A stretch of DNA of 11,457 nucleotides, from positions 1 to 11,457 of the forward strand of contig DAOVYW010000053.1 of NCBI GenBank assembly GCA_030635415.1, in the 5' to 3' direction. The translations under genes and the position numbers were made by a program. The DNA is from Candidatus Firestoneibacteriota bacterium (GTDB lineage Bacteria; Oederibacteriota; JAAXVQ01; JAUVAV01). The notes below the pieces were generated by a model that ran no database searches, was not told where the DNA came from, and saw only the letters and a list, made by a program, of their open reading frames with translations. Below, in pieces: positions 1 to 6,305 of the stretch. The stretch's first letter is position 1. Each line of letters begins with the position of its first letter.

Positions 1-220
1 AAACCTGTTTGCCATCTTTACATGGCAGAAGCATGGTGATCTGCAATATTTCTTCTTGCCTTACGACATGGGGAAGGTAGGCCAGCATTCCACCCAGGGA
101 AACATTACTGGTTATTCCGTCAGGCACCTTCTCCTCAGTCGCTTGAAAAGCCAGCCCCAGGGAAAAATCCAGCCTGGGATATTGACGCCGGTCAAACTGA
201 GCGCTCCCATATTCCTTCAT
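1..220 (-). CDS. PilZ-domain protein, N-terminal part (runs off left edge)
   Basis: This is an open frame from an ATG at 218-220 to the window edge, about 73 codons, with no stop seen. An AAGGAG ribosome binding site at 228-233 sits 7 nt upstream of the ATG. The translation begins MKEYGSAQFDRRQYPRLDFS and later carries TSNVSLGGMLAYLP. The RRQYPR segment (about residues 11-16) and NVSLGG (about 44-49) match the two c-di-GMP-binding signatures of PilZ domains, RxxxR and [D/N]xSxxG. PilZ proteins are cytosolic receptors that usually couple c-di-GMP level to motility, adhesion or polysaccharide export; the target here is unknown. It lies directly downstream of a second PilZ gene, separated by 232 bp of hairpin repeats, so co-transcription is uncertain. 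The C-terminal half, and any further domain, is outside the window. Confidence 0.82.
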   Translation of the reverse strand, partial: MKEYGSAQFDRRQYPRLDFSLGLAFQATEEKVPDGITSNVSLGGMLAYLPHVVRQEEILQITMLLPCKDGKQV

Positions 221-227
221 GCTAAAT

Positions 228-233
228 CTCCTT
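228..233 (-). promoter_or_regulatory. Ribosome binding site of the left-edge PilZ gene
   Basis: On the minus strand this reads AAGGAG, 7 nt before the ATG at 218-220. It supports both the existence and the start of a gene whose 3' end is cut off. Confidence 0.65.
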
Positions 234-239
234 AATCCC

Positions 240-276
240 TCGATGGGCGGGTATGGCGTCCATGCCGGCCCATCGA
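240..276. repeat. GC-rich hairpin repeat, copy 1 (divergent)
   Basis: The 17-nt arms at 240-256 and 260-276 are inverted with two mismatches and a 3-nt loop (CGT). The outer nine bases (TCGATGGGC / GCCCATCGA) pair perfectly. The GGGCgGG...CCgGCCC core resembles the hairpins at 301, 413 and 952 but lacks the flanking CTACAAA, so membership of that family is probable, not certain. Confidence 0.6.
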
Positions 277-300
277 TTCAGGATATGCAAATTTATTATT

Positions 301-329
301 GGGCGGACATGGAAGTCCGCCCCTACAAA
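301..329. repeat. GC-rich hairpin repeat, copy 2
   Basis: A perfect 8-bp stem GGGCGGAC (301-308) / GTCCGCCC (315-322) surrounds a 6-nt loop ATGGAA and is followed by the family flank CCTACAAA. There is no U-tract on the minus strand to make it a clear intrinsic terminator. Confidence 0.75.
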
Positions 330-340
330 ATGCTTTCCTT

Positions 341-393
341 GGGCGGGCAGGCCCTTCGGCTTCGCTCAGGACAAGGAGGCCCGCCCCTACAAA
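341..393. repeat. GC-rich hairpin repeat, copy 3, with enlarged loop
   Basis: The arms GGGCGGGC (341-348) and GCCCGCCC (379-386) are perfectly inverted and are followed by CCTACAAA, as in copy 2. The loop is 30 nt rather than 6 nt and contains CTTCGGCTTCGCTCAGGACA, a word I recognise as resembling dispersed repeats in many environmental bacterial genomes. This looks like a repeat inserted within or fused to another repeat. Confidence 0.68.
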
Positions 394-408
394 TGCTTTT
401 ATACATCC

Positions 409-434
409 GTAGGGGCCGGCTTCCATGCCGGCCC
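409..434. repeat. GC-rich hairpin repeat, copy 4, opposite orientation
   Basis: The arms GGGCCGGC (413-420) and GCCGGCCC (427-434) are perfect, with loop TTCCAT. The flank is GTAGG on the left side, the reverse complement of the right flank of copies 2, 3 and 5. The loop is the exact reverse complement of the ATGGAA loop in copy 2, so this copy is inverted relative to the others. It lies just 3' of the PilZ gene at 453-896. Confidence 0.72.
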
Positions 435-452
435 AAGGATTATAGAAACCAG

Positions 453-896
453 TTATGTATACAGCGAAGAATCGGGCGCATCCAACTTAAAATTCATCAG
501 GAAATCCTTCAGCCGTCGGCGGTCGTCCCGGTCCAGATCCAAAAACTGTAAACCCACTAAATAACCGTCTTCACGAAAGGAAGTACACCAGGCAACACGG
601 GAAAGAATGCCAACCGTAACGCATTCTTCTTCAGTAATAATGTTTAAATCTTTATCCTTCCCCTCATCATCCGCAGGAGGTAAAAACAGGCTTAACATCA
701 GCATTTGACCTAAATCCAGGCTACGCGGGCTGCGCATTGCCAATCCCCCGGCTCCCAGGTCCTCGGCCAGATAGGCTTCAGGCTTAGAGATAATCCCCTT
801 TTCTATGCATTTATAACTAACCTGCAGCTTGATTGGCATACGAGGATACCGGCGGCGCTCAGCACCGGTTTCTCCCCTGAATTCCTCTTTGGCCAT
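453..896 (-). CDS. PilZ-domain protein (147 aa)
   Basis: The translation has an N-terminal ERRRYPRMPIKLQVSY (R14-R19) and then AEDLGAGGLAM (about residues 44-54), the positions of the RxxxR and [D/N]xSxxG signatures of PilZ c-di-GMP receptors. It is followed by a beta-rich region ending VGLQFLDLD and a charged C-terminal helix. The conserved Ser of the second motif is Gly48 here (DLGAGG), so nucleotide binding may be weakened. A poorly conserved acidic/Lys insertion (ADDEGKDKD) lies in the barrel. An in-frame ATG at 918-920 exists, but the AGGAGG at 906-911 lies inside that extension and 9 nt before the ATG at 894-896, so I chose the latter. A sigma70-like promoter is proposed at 1007-1035. 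The protein is cytosolic and its partner is unknown. Confidence 0.85.
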   Translation of the reverse strand: MAKEEFRGETGAERRRYPRMPIKLQVSYKCIEKGIISKPEAYLAEDLGAGGLAMRSPRSLDLGQMLMLSLFLPPADDEGKDKDLNIITEEECVTVGILSRVAWCTSFREDGYLVGLQFLDLDRDDRRRLKDFLMNFKLDAPDSSLYT

Positions 897-904
897 GATC
901 TTTT

Positions 905-913
905 CCCTCCTTT
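905..913 (-). promoter_or_regulatory. Ribosome binding site deciding the PilZ start
   Basis: On the minus strand this reads AAAGGAGGG, 9 nt before the ATG at 894-896. It lies inside the longer possible frame that starts at 920, which itself has no ribosome binding site. This favours the shorter protein. Confidence 0.7.
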
Positions 914-951
914 CAATCATCAGGCTATTTTTTCAACCCTTTGGTTTCTTC

Positions 952-980
952 GGGCAGGCACGGGGGCCTGCCCCTACAAA
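952..980. repeat. GC-rich hairpin repeat, copy 5
   Basis: A perfect 8-bp stem GGGCAGGC (952-959) / GCCTGCCC (966-973) with a 6-nt loop ACGGGG is followed by CCTACAAA, as in copies 2 and 3. It falls between the Na/Pi transporter and PilZ genes and would lie in the 5' leader of the PilZ transcript if the proposed promoter is real. Confidence 0.74.
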
Positions 981-1006
981 CAGATGTTTTGATATAATGG
1001 TTTTTT

Positions 1007-1035
1007 ATTATACTACATTCTATCTCCATTGGTAA
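1007..1035 (-). promoter_or_regulatory. Candidate sigma70-type promoter for the PilZ gene
   Basis: On the minus strand there is a perfect TATAAT (plus coordinates 1007-1012) and a TTACCA element (1030-1035; 4 of 6 to TTGACA) separated by exactly 17 nt. The -35 region lies inside the last codons of the Na/Pi transporter gene. Transcription would begin near 1000 and give a leader of about 100 nt containing hairpin copy 5. This rests only on pattern match. Confidence 0.42.
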
Positions 1036-2672
1036 GCTTTTAAAACCGCCTGACCAATATTAGTGATATGATCTCCGATTTTTTCCAGGTTATTAATAAA
1101 GTCAACAAATACAATGCCGGCCAAGGGCTGACATTGACGTTGATTTAAGCGGATTAAATTACTCTCCTTAAGCTGCTCGTAATGACGGTCCAAATTGTTT
1201 TCCTGAACCAGGATATGTCGGGCGGCGTCCAGATCATTATGCTGCAGAGCCTCAATAACCTCCTGGAGCATATTCTTGATCTCTTCGGCCATCTCTCTTA
1301 ACTCCTCAACAGCATGCTCGTTGAGTTTCAGTTCGAGACGCAGATATCGTTCCGCCAGTTCCACCAGATTAACCGCGTGGTCGCCGATACGCTCCAAATC
1401 GTTCACGGAATGCATTAAAACCGGGAGCTGGCGGGCTTCATCGGTGGATAAATTGCGCTGCGAAAGCTCTACCAAATAGGCCGTGATTTCATGCTGAAAA
1501 GTATCTATGGCCTGTTCCTGGTCTCCCACCTGTGCCAAAATTTTTTGGTCGCGCTGGAAAAATCCCGTAAAGACATCCTGTACCGCTTTCTCCGCCAATT
1601 TGGCCATGCGTACGATTTCTTTTTTGGACTGCTGTAATGCCAGCGACGGCTCTTCCAATAGATGCGATTCCAGATATTGAGGCCGTTGCGGGTCCTCTCC
1701 CCTTTTGGCCGGCAGAATCCAGATTACCAGTCTTTCGAGCGATTTAATCAGGGGAAGAAACAACACGCAGGAATTGAAAACATTAAATACGGTGTGAGAC
1801 AGCGCAATGTGCACCATGATATTGGCAGTACTTATCTCTCCGGGCAGCAACCATTCAATCAAGCGGACGTACCAGCCATTGTAGACAAAAATCAGAATGT
1901 AGCCTACGCCGATAACATTTACCAAGGTATGCGCCATCGCGGTCCGCCGGGCGGTAAGGTTGGTTCGAAGGCTGGCCAGTTGGGCCGTAATGGTCGTGCC
2001 GATGTTGTCGCCTAGAATAAGGGGAATCGCCGCGTTAAAATCCAGGAGCCCCTGCCAGGCCAAAGCCTGAACTACTGCCACTGTAGCCGAAGAGGATTGT
2101 ACCAGAATAGTAAAAAGCGTCCCGGCTAATACCCCGAGTATGGGGTATTGGGAGAAAACCAGGAAAAAGTCGTTAATGCCGGGATGCTGCGCTATCGGCT
2201 GAGTGGCCTCTTTCATAATAATCAAACCGAAAAAGAGAATACCAAACCCGAAAAATATTTCTCCGGCCTGCCGCCACCGGAATGAACGGCCGTAATTCAT
2301 CATGAAAAAACCAATCCCAATAGCCGGCATAGCATAAAGCTGTATCTTGAAAATGGACATAGAAGCCACAATCCAGGCCGTGAGCGTCGTGCCGATATTC
2401 GCTCCCAGTATTACTGAAAGCGCCTGCTTGAGCGTGATCAAGCCGGCATTTACCATTCCAACGGTTATCACCGTTGCAGCAGAACTGCTCTGGATCAAGG
2501 CCGTAATGCCGGCACCCATGATTAATCCTATAATGGGATTTTTCGTTAAAAAACCGAGGATTTTTTTTATCCGCTCGCTGGAGGCGTTACGCAGGGCATC
2601 GGAGAGAAACTTCATGCCAAATAAAAAAAGCCCCAGACCGCCGATAAGACCGAATGCAATATTTACAACCAC
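1020..2672 (-). CDS. Na/Pi-cotransporter family protein with PhoU-like C-terminal domain
   Basis: The 550-residue protein has an N-terminal membrane half (about residues 1-325) with an inverted-repeat pair of Na_Pi_cotrans signatures. These are QSSSA at 61-65 followed by GANIGTT at 90-96, and QSSSAT at 192-197 followed by GDNIGTT at 221-227. The duplicated QSSS motifs line the substrate path in the SLC34/NptA family. After the last membrane segment, residues from about 345 to 545 form a helical, charged PhoU-like domain with two related halves (HSVNDLERIGDHAVN and FINNLEKIGDHITN), typical of PhoU metal-binding repeats. The likely role is Na+-coupled phosphate movement across the inner membrane; members of this architecture (YjbB-like) can export phosphate. 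The start is GTG at 2670-2672, with AAGGAG at 2681-2686, 8 nt upstream. No pst or pho genes are adjacent. Confidence 0.93.
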   Translation of the reverse strand: MVVNIAFGLIGGLGLFLFGMKFLSDALRNASSERIKKILGFLTKNPIIGLIMGAGITALIQSSSAATVITVGMVNAGLITLKQALSVILGANIGTTLTAWIVASMSIFKIQLYAMPAIGIGFFMMNYGRSFRWRQAGEIFFGFGILFFGLIIMKEATQPIAQHPGINDFFLVFSQYPILGVLAGTLFTILVQSSSATVAVVQALAWQGLLDFNAAIPLILGDNIGTTITAQLASLRTNLTARRTAMAHTLVNVIGVGYILIFVYNGWYVRLIEWLLPGEISTANIMVHIALSHTVFNVFNSCVLFLPLIKSLERLVIWILPAKRGEDPQRPQYLESHLLEEPSLALQQSKKEIVRMAKLAEKAVQDVFTGFFQRDQKILAQVGDQEQAIDTFQHEITAYLVELSQRNLSTDEARQLPVLMHSVNDLERIGDHAVNLVELAERYLRLELKLNEHAVEELREMAEEIKNMLQEVIEALQHNDLDAARHILVQENNLDRHYEQLKESNLIRLNQRQCQPLAGIVFVDFINNLEKIGDHITNIGQAVLKAYQWR

Positions 2673-2730
2673 TCTTTTTTCTCCTTAAAGGAATTGTCAC
2701 CGATAAGCATTTTCGAATTTTTGCGCTAAG

Positions 2731-2823
2731 TTTGTCATTCCGAGCGTTAGCGCGGAATCTCCTAGAGCACTTGTTAATCAAGCGTTTTTGCGGAGATTCC
2801 TCGCTAACGCTCGGAATGACAAA
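2731..2823. repeat. 93-bp inverted-repeat element
   Basis: The 32-nt arms at 2731-2762 and 2792-2823 are reverse complements except at one position (2753 versus 2801), around a 29-nt centre. The ends read TTTGTCATTCCG / CGGAATGACAAA. No flanking target duplication is evident. The arms are long enough to form a strong RNA hairpin in the 189-bp space between the GT-C-like gene and the Na/Pi gene, where it could attenuate read-through or act as a mobile miniature repeat. Confidence 0.85.
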
Positions 2824-2861
2824 TACAGGAGGTCAGCTAAAAATGGCTCCCACAACAGATA

Positions 2862-5800
2862 TTACTTAGTATCTTTACCGGAACCCTCACTCATCCTCAA
2901 TTCCGGAATATCCTCAATCCGCATAAGCGAGGTACCTTCCCAGGCCCATCCGCCTCCGGGAAATTCCAAATACAACCGTTCAATCCGGCCCGCGTAAACC
3001 CACGATGCTAAAGCCCCTATCCGAAACACGTAACGATGGGTTTGATTATCGCCCTGCAAGGTAAATCTCAGCCGGCTCCGGGACGAAGCTCTGCCCCAGG
3101 AAATCCACGCGCTCTTCCCATTCAATATTGGCCCGGATTTTAAATCCATCACCAGAATATTTGCTTTTTCACACTTTCGGGAATTACAAACCAGCCGAAG
3201 TTTAACCATCCCAGCGGCCGGTCCGACTTCCAAACCTTCTCCTCTGGCGGTCGCGGTAAGTCCGGCCGGCTCCAGCGCCTTCGCTCCACCGGCAAGCAGA
3301 AACCTATCCGCCTGCCGACCCTGACCCGGAGCGTACTTTTTCAGCCGGCCCCAATTATAGGGCAGACTTTTCAGATCAATCTCCCGGTGCATGGCAGCCA
3401 CGGCTTGCTTATCAGCCAATACCCCTTTTAGGGCGGGTGAAAGCATCACCGTATCCGCAACCACGGCGGCAGGCATAAATTTCTGAAGAAGGTACTCGGA
3501 AACCGCGTATTGCCGCACTTCCAGCGGGATATCGTCAAGGTTATCCGGCCCGGCCAAACGGCTCCGGCATACTACGGTTTTAACTGCCGAGAGCGAGAGA
3601 CTGCGTATGGCTTCCAACTGCTGCCGGAAAGATGCAATGGTCATAGTGCTTAAAGATTTAACTACCGGACGACGGGGCACGAGAAAATATAATAAAGGCC
3701 TATTGGAAAAATCAAAAAAGGTTTCCGCGCTGCCTACTTTTTTTTCCAGGTAGGCGACGATTTCTCCAAGTCCGCGGGCCTGTTTTTCCGGCAGATAGAC
3801 ATCACCCATGGACTCCAGCCCGCTGGTAGCCAGTCCTTTTACTGAAAGCTGATTCTTGGATCCAAAACCGCCGGCTAAAGCGGTTAAATCAAGGCAGCCG
3901 GCCCGCGGAATGAAGAACACTGGTAATAGGGCCAGAAAAACCAAGCCCCGCAAAGAATGTTGGCGCGCAGTGAGCCGGTACAGAAAGAAAGCGGTTAGCA
4001 TGGCCGCCATAGGCATTACCTCTTGTAGAAAAGAAAAATCACTGCGTTTCAGAAAACGCATCCAGAATAATCCGGTTAAAGAGGTCATTAGTAATATGTT
4101 CCAAGGGAGACCATGCTCCCGGACGGTTTTCAGGGAATTCAGCAGATACAGAACGCCGACGGCTATAATCAGCGGCGGCGTGAGGAAGATCAAAATTTTT
4201 CCCAGGCCCGGGTCCTGACCGATTCCGGGCAAAGGTAATCCGAAAATAGCTTCAAAAGTAGTAAGTACCCAGATAAAATTGCCAAAGTAAGCGTCCAGTG
4301 TTCCGCTCATCGCCAGGTAAAACCACCATGGCAGAAGGCCCGCCAACAAGGCTCCCAGGTAAATCACGAGACCAGCCAGGCGTTCCTTGGCGCTGCCGGG
4401 AATAAAAAAAGCGAAGCCGGCCAGGAGTATCAGGTGTCCGGCCAGGGCTGTCAATCCGGCGGTATAGGAAGCAATTAGCGCCAAAGCCGTAAACAGTCCG
4501 GAGAAAAGCAATACCACCCAGTTTCTTTTTTGGATATAGTGGAGCGTAAAAATAAAACCCACCAGGGTGAAAAAAAACCGCGTAACCGGAATACTACCCA
4601 TACTTCCGGTAAGCAGACCTAAACTCAAAAGCACGGCCCAGATCCAAGGCAGACAGAATATGGCTAAGAGGTAAACCGCCACCAGTCCCAGAGGCGCCAG
4701 CAGGACCATAAGAAAGCGATAAGACTCCATGGAAGCGCCCATCCAATTGACTGCTGCCAGACCACTTACGGCATCTGATAAAAAACCATGACGCATCAGG
4801 ATTTCCTTGAAAGGCAATCTGCCCGCCAGCATAGCCTGGGCCGTACTCAGACTTTCCCCTTCGTGAAAAAAATCGAGCGGCCCCGCCAGGGCGACGCGGC
4901 TGAAGGCGGCGCCGGCCGGCCAGTAGGCCACGGCGTATATAATAATTGGAAAGGCGGCTATCAGCATTAAAGCCCGGAACAACTCTTCCCAGGACGGCTG
5001 CCCTTCAACCTCCAGGCTGCGAAGCCGCCAGAAATTAAGCGCCATCAATCCCGGGATTAAAGTTCCCGCCAGACTAATTAAAAGTATGGGAAGCCATGCC
5101 AGCTTTTTCACACTTAAAATTTTTTCCTGGGCCGGATCAAAATATTGATACCATCCGATGGTTTGCAGCGGCAGCAGCGCCAGGGGCAGCAGCGCTATGG
5201 CAACAGCCAGATAAATCTGATCAAAAGTATGTTTGGAATCATACCGGCCCCAGAGCGCGGCCAGGAACAAAGAAACCACCCATACTCCTATTCCAACTCC
5301 CAGCGGAAACCAGAGTCCCGTAAGCGCCGGAACGGAAAAAGCGGGCCAGGATTGCAGAAACCACCCCAGACAGGCGCCTAAAACTATTACTCCGCCATGG
5401 GTAAATAAAGCAGCGGAATTATACCCGGCCTCAGTGGGATGCGCAAAAAAGATTTTTCGTTTATCGCGTCTCTCCAACCATGCCAGCAATATAAAGCCGG
5501 CCGACAGTCCGATAAACGCCAACAAAGGCGAGAGCAAAGCCGGTTCCCCCCGGTATATATAAGTAATCTGGGGGAGAAAAACCGCAAAAGGTACGCTGGT
5601 GCGCTTTAGGGCCGTGGATAAAGGCAAACGAAACAACCGGCGTTGGCCCTGCGCCGCCATAAGCCAGACCCATTGCGCGGTCACAGCACCAATAATTCCG
5701 CCTGCTACTATCAGTATAACCTTTAATCCTTCATAAGGAGGAATGCCTCCGAGGGTTAACAAGCCGGCCATCCCCGCCGATTCCGGAATCGACAGAATCA

Positions 5801-5924
5801 GACGCAAGCCTATAGCCATGGTTAACCCGGCGCCGGCCAGGAGGCCGCCCAGCAAAACCAATCCCCGGTGCAACACCAGTTCTTCCCTCTGATTTATTTC
5901 TTTAATGCTTGCTTGTTCATCCAT
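2862..5924 (-). CDS. Large multispanning membrane protein, GT-C glycosyltransferase-like
   Basis: This is a 1020-residue protein with three visible parts. Residues about 20-345 hold many hydrophobic segments and no motif I recognise. Residues about 346-680 look like a GT-C core: DFFHEGE (351-357) at the start of an extracytoplasmic loop, PFKEILMRHG (371-380) after it, then a series of membrane segments and KRSDFSFLQEVMP (626-638). That pattern is typical of dolichyl/polyprenyl-phosphate-sugar-using membrane glycosyltransferases. Residues about 690-1020 are largely soluble, ending in a beta-rich stretch (about 855-1005) that could be a carbohydrate-binding-like domain. The start is ATG at 5922-5924, with GGGAGG (5932-5937) 7 nt upstream. 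Sugar donor and acceptor are unknown; envelope polysaccharide or protein glycosylation is an inference. No other glycan gene is in the window. A simple membrane protein of unknown function remains possible. Confidence 0.72.
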   Translation of the reverse strand: MDEQASIKEINQREELVLHRGLVLLGGLLAGAGLTMAIGLRLILSIPESAGMAGLLTLGGIPPYEGLKVILIVAGGIIGAVTAQWVWLMAAQGQRRLFRLPLSTALKRTSVPFAVFLPQITYIYRGEPALLSPLLAFIGLSAGFILLAWLERRDKRKIFFAHPTEAGYNSAALFTHGGVIVLGACLGWFLQSWPAFSVPALTGLWFPLGVGIGVWVVSLFLAALWGRYDSKHTFDQIYLAVAIALLPLALLPLQTIGWYQYFDPAQEKILSVKKLAWLPILLISLAGTLIPGLMALNFWRLRSLEVEGQPSWEELFRALMLIAAFPIIIYAVAYWPAGAAFSRVALAGPLDFFHEGESLSTAQAMLAGRLPFKEILMRHGFLSDAVSGLAAVNWMGASMESYRFLMVLLAPLGLVAVYLLAIFCLPWIWAVLLSLGLLTGSMGSIPVTRFFFTLVGFIFTLHYIQKRNWVVLLFSGLFTALALIASYTAGLTALAGHLILLAGFAFFIPGSAKERLAGLVIYLGALLAGLLPWWFYLAMSGTLDAYFGNFIWVLTTFEAIFGLPLPGIGQDPGLGKILIFLTPPLIIAVGVLYLLNSLKTVREHGLPWNILLMTSLTGLFWMRFLKRSDFSFLQEVMPMAAMLTAFFLYRLTARQHSLRGLVFLALLPVFFIPRAGCLDLTALAGGFGSKNQLSVKGLATSGLESMGDVYLPEKQARGLGEIVAYLEKKVGSAETFFDFSNRPLLYFLVPRRPVVKSLSTMTIASFRQQLEAIRSLSLSAVKTVVCRSRLAGPDNLDDIPLEVRQYAVSEYLLQKFMPAAVVADTVMLSPALKGVLADKQAVAAMHREIDLKSLPYNWGRLKKYAPGQGRQADRFLLAGGAKALEPAGLTATARGEGLEVGPAAGMVKLRLVCNSRKCEKANILVMDLKSGPILNGKSAWISWGRASSRSRLRFTLQGDNQTHRYVFRIGALASWVYAGRIERLYLEFPGGGWAWEGTSLMRIEDIPELRMSEGSGKDTK

Positions 5925-5974
5925 CTGACCGCCTCCCTGGCTTTCACTGGTTGCTTTATTTTCCGCGCAGGGTT

Positions 5975-6002
5975 GTAGGGGCGTTTAATTAAACGCCCCT
6001 AC
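5975..6002. repeat. Perfect 28-bp palindrome (hairpin family copy 6)
   Basis: GTAGGGGCGTTTAA and its exact reverse complement abut at 5988/5989. The GTAGGGGC outer part is the flank plus first stem bases of the hairpin repeats at 301-434 and 952-980; the inner arm is different (GTTTAA). It lies 50 nt upstream of the GT-C-like gene start and would be in its leader or promoter region. Confidence 0.8.
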
Positions 6003-6013
6003 GCCTACCGGTA

Positions 6014-6220
6014 ACTGTGTCATAACTAAGGAAATGGCTTTTTGATGTCATTCCGGCGAAAGCCCTGGACTAAACCATCCCCTGGACAAAAGCAGGCAGG
6101 ACAGGCAGGACAGGCCGGAATCCAGAAAAGCATTGTAAAATAAGCAGTGTGCATCCTGGATCCCGGATCAAGTCCGGGATGACGAGAAAAAAACACCCTC
6201 AAATCAAGTTACGACACAGT
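6014..6220. mobile_element. Putative MITE-like nested inverted-repeat element
   Basis: The outer ends ACTGTGTCATAACT (6014-6027) and AGTTACGACACAGT (6207-6220) are inverted with one mismatch in 14. A second pair nested inside, GTCATTCCGG (6047-6056) and CCGGGATGAC (6174-6183), is also inverted with one mismatch. A further hairpin TCCCGGA-TCAAG-TCCGGGA lies at 6161-6179. There is no coding capacity and no recognisable target-site duplication. The inner unit resembles dispersed GTCATTCCGG...GGATGAC repeats seen in many genomes; the outer pair suggests either one composite element or one repeat inserted in another. Confidence 0.55.
6093..6115. repeat. Short tandem repeat, 9-bp unit
   Basis: The unit CAGGCAGGA occurs twice in full (6093-6101, 6102-6110) and then as a partial CAGGC. 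It lies inside the putative MITE-like element, where unit-number variation between strains would be plausible. Confidence 0.7.
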
Positions 6221-6305
6221 CTCTTCAAAGGGGGAAGAGTGCTCAAAATCCGATTTTGTACTTAAGTCCGAAAGACTCCTCGTACGATTCCTTAATTTCT
6301 ACTCT

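Larger units (their letters stand above)
5925..6305. other. Gene-free 381-bp intergenic stretch with repeats
   Basis: This separates the operon ending at 6306 from the GT-C-like gene starting at 5924. It contains the ribosome binding site of the latter, a 28-bp palindrome (5975-6002), an inverted-repeat-bounded element (6014-6220) and a short AT-rich hairpin (6244-6258, CAAAATC/GATTTTG) that is too weak to call a terminator. No credible coding frame, RNA gene or clear promoter was seen. A promoter for the GT-C-like gene would be expected here or inside the repeats. Confidence 0.7.

Noticed and set aside
240..434. CRISPR-like array at the left end
   Set aside because: Spacing is irregular, stems differ, one copy is inverted and there are no uniform spacers or cas genes; it is an interspersed hairpin cluster.
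219..564. Two overlapping plus-strand open frames of about 100 codons
   Set aside because: They run through the hairpin repeats and antisense to the PilZ gene, with low-complexity repeat-derived residues (RPYKC, GFHAGP) and no family signature.
993..998. TATAAT on the plus strand
   Set aside because: No plus-strand gene follows and no good -35 lies at a suitable distance; it is part of an AT-rich gap.
2673..2730. Riboswitch or phosphate-responsive (Pho box-like) site before the Na/Pi gene
   Set aside because: No recognised aptamer fold or direct-repeat operator was seen, only the ribosome binding site and the edge of the inverted repeat.
2587..2781. Minus-strand open frame overlapping the Na/Pi start
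   Set aside because: It reads through the inverted repeat and into the transporter gene in another frame, has no ribosome binding site and shows no family resemblance.
3856..5562. Several plus-strand open frames opposite the large membrane protein
   Set aside because: They are antisense shadows of a long, clearly coding membrane protein frame and carry no domain signature.
6244..6258. Short hairpin CAAAATC/GATTTTG after the YghO-like gene as an intrinsic terminator
   Set aside because: The stem is AT-rich and has no following U-tract on the minus strand, so it is too weak to call.
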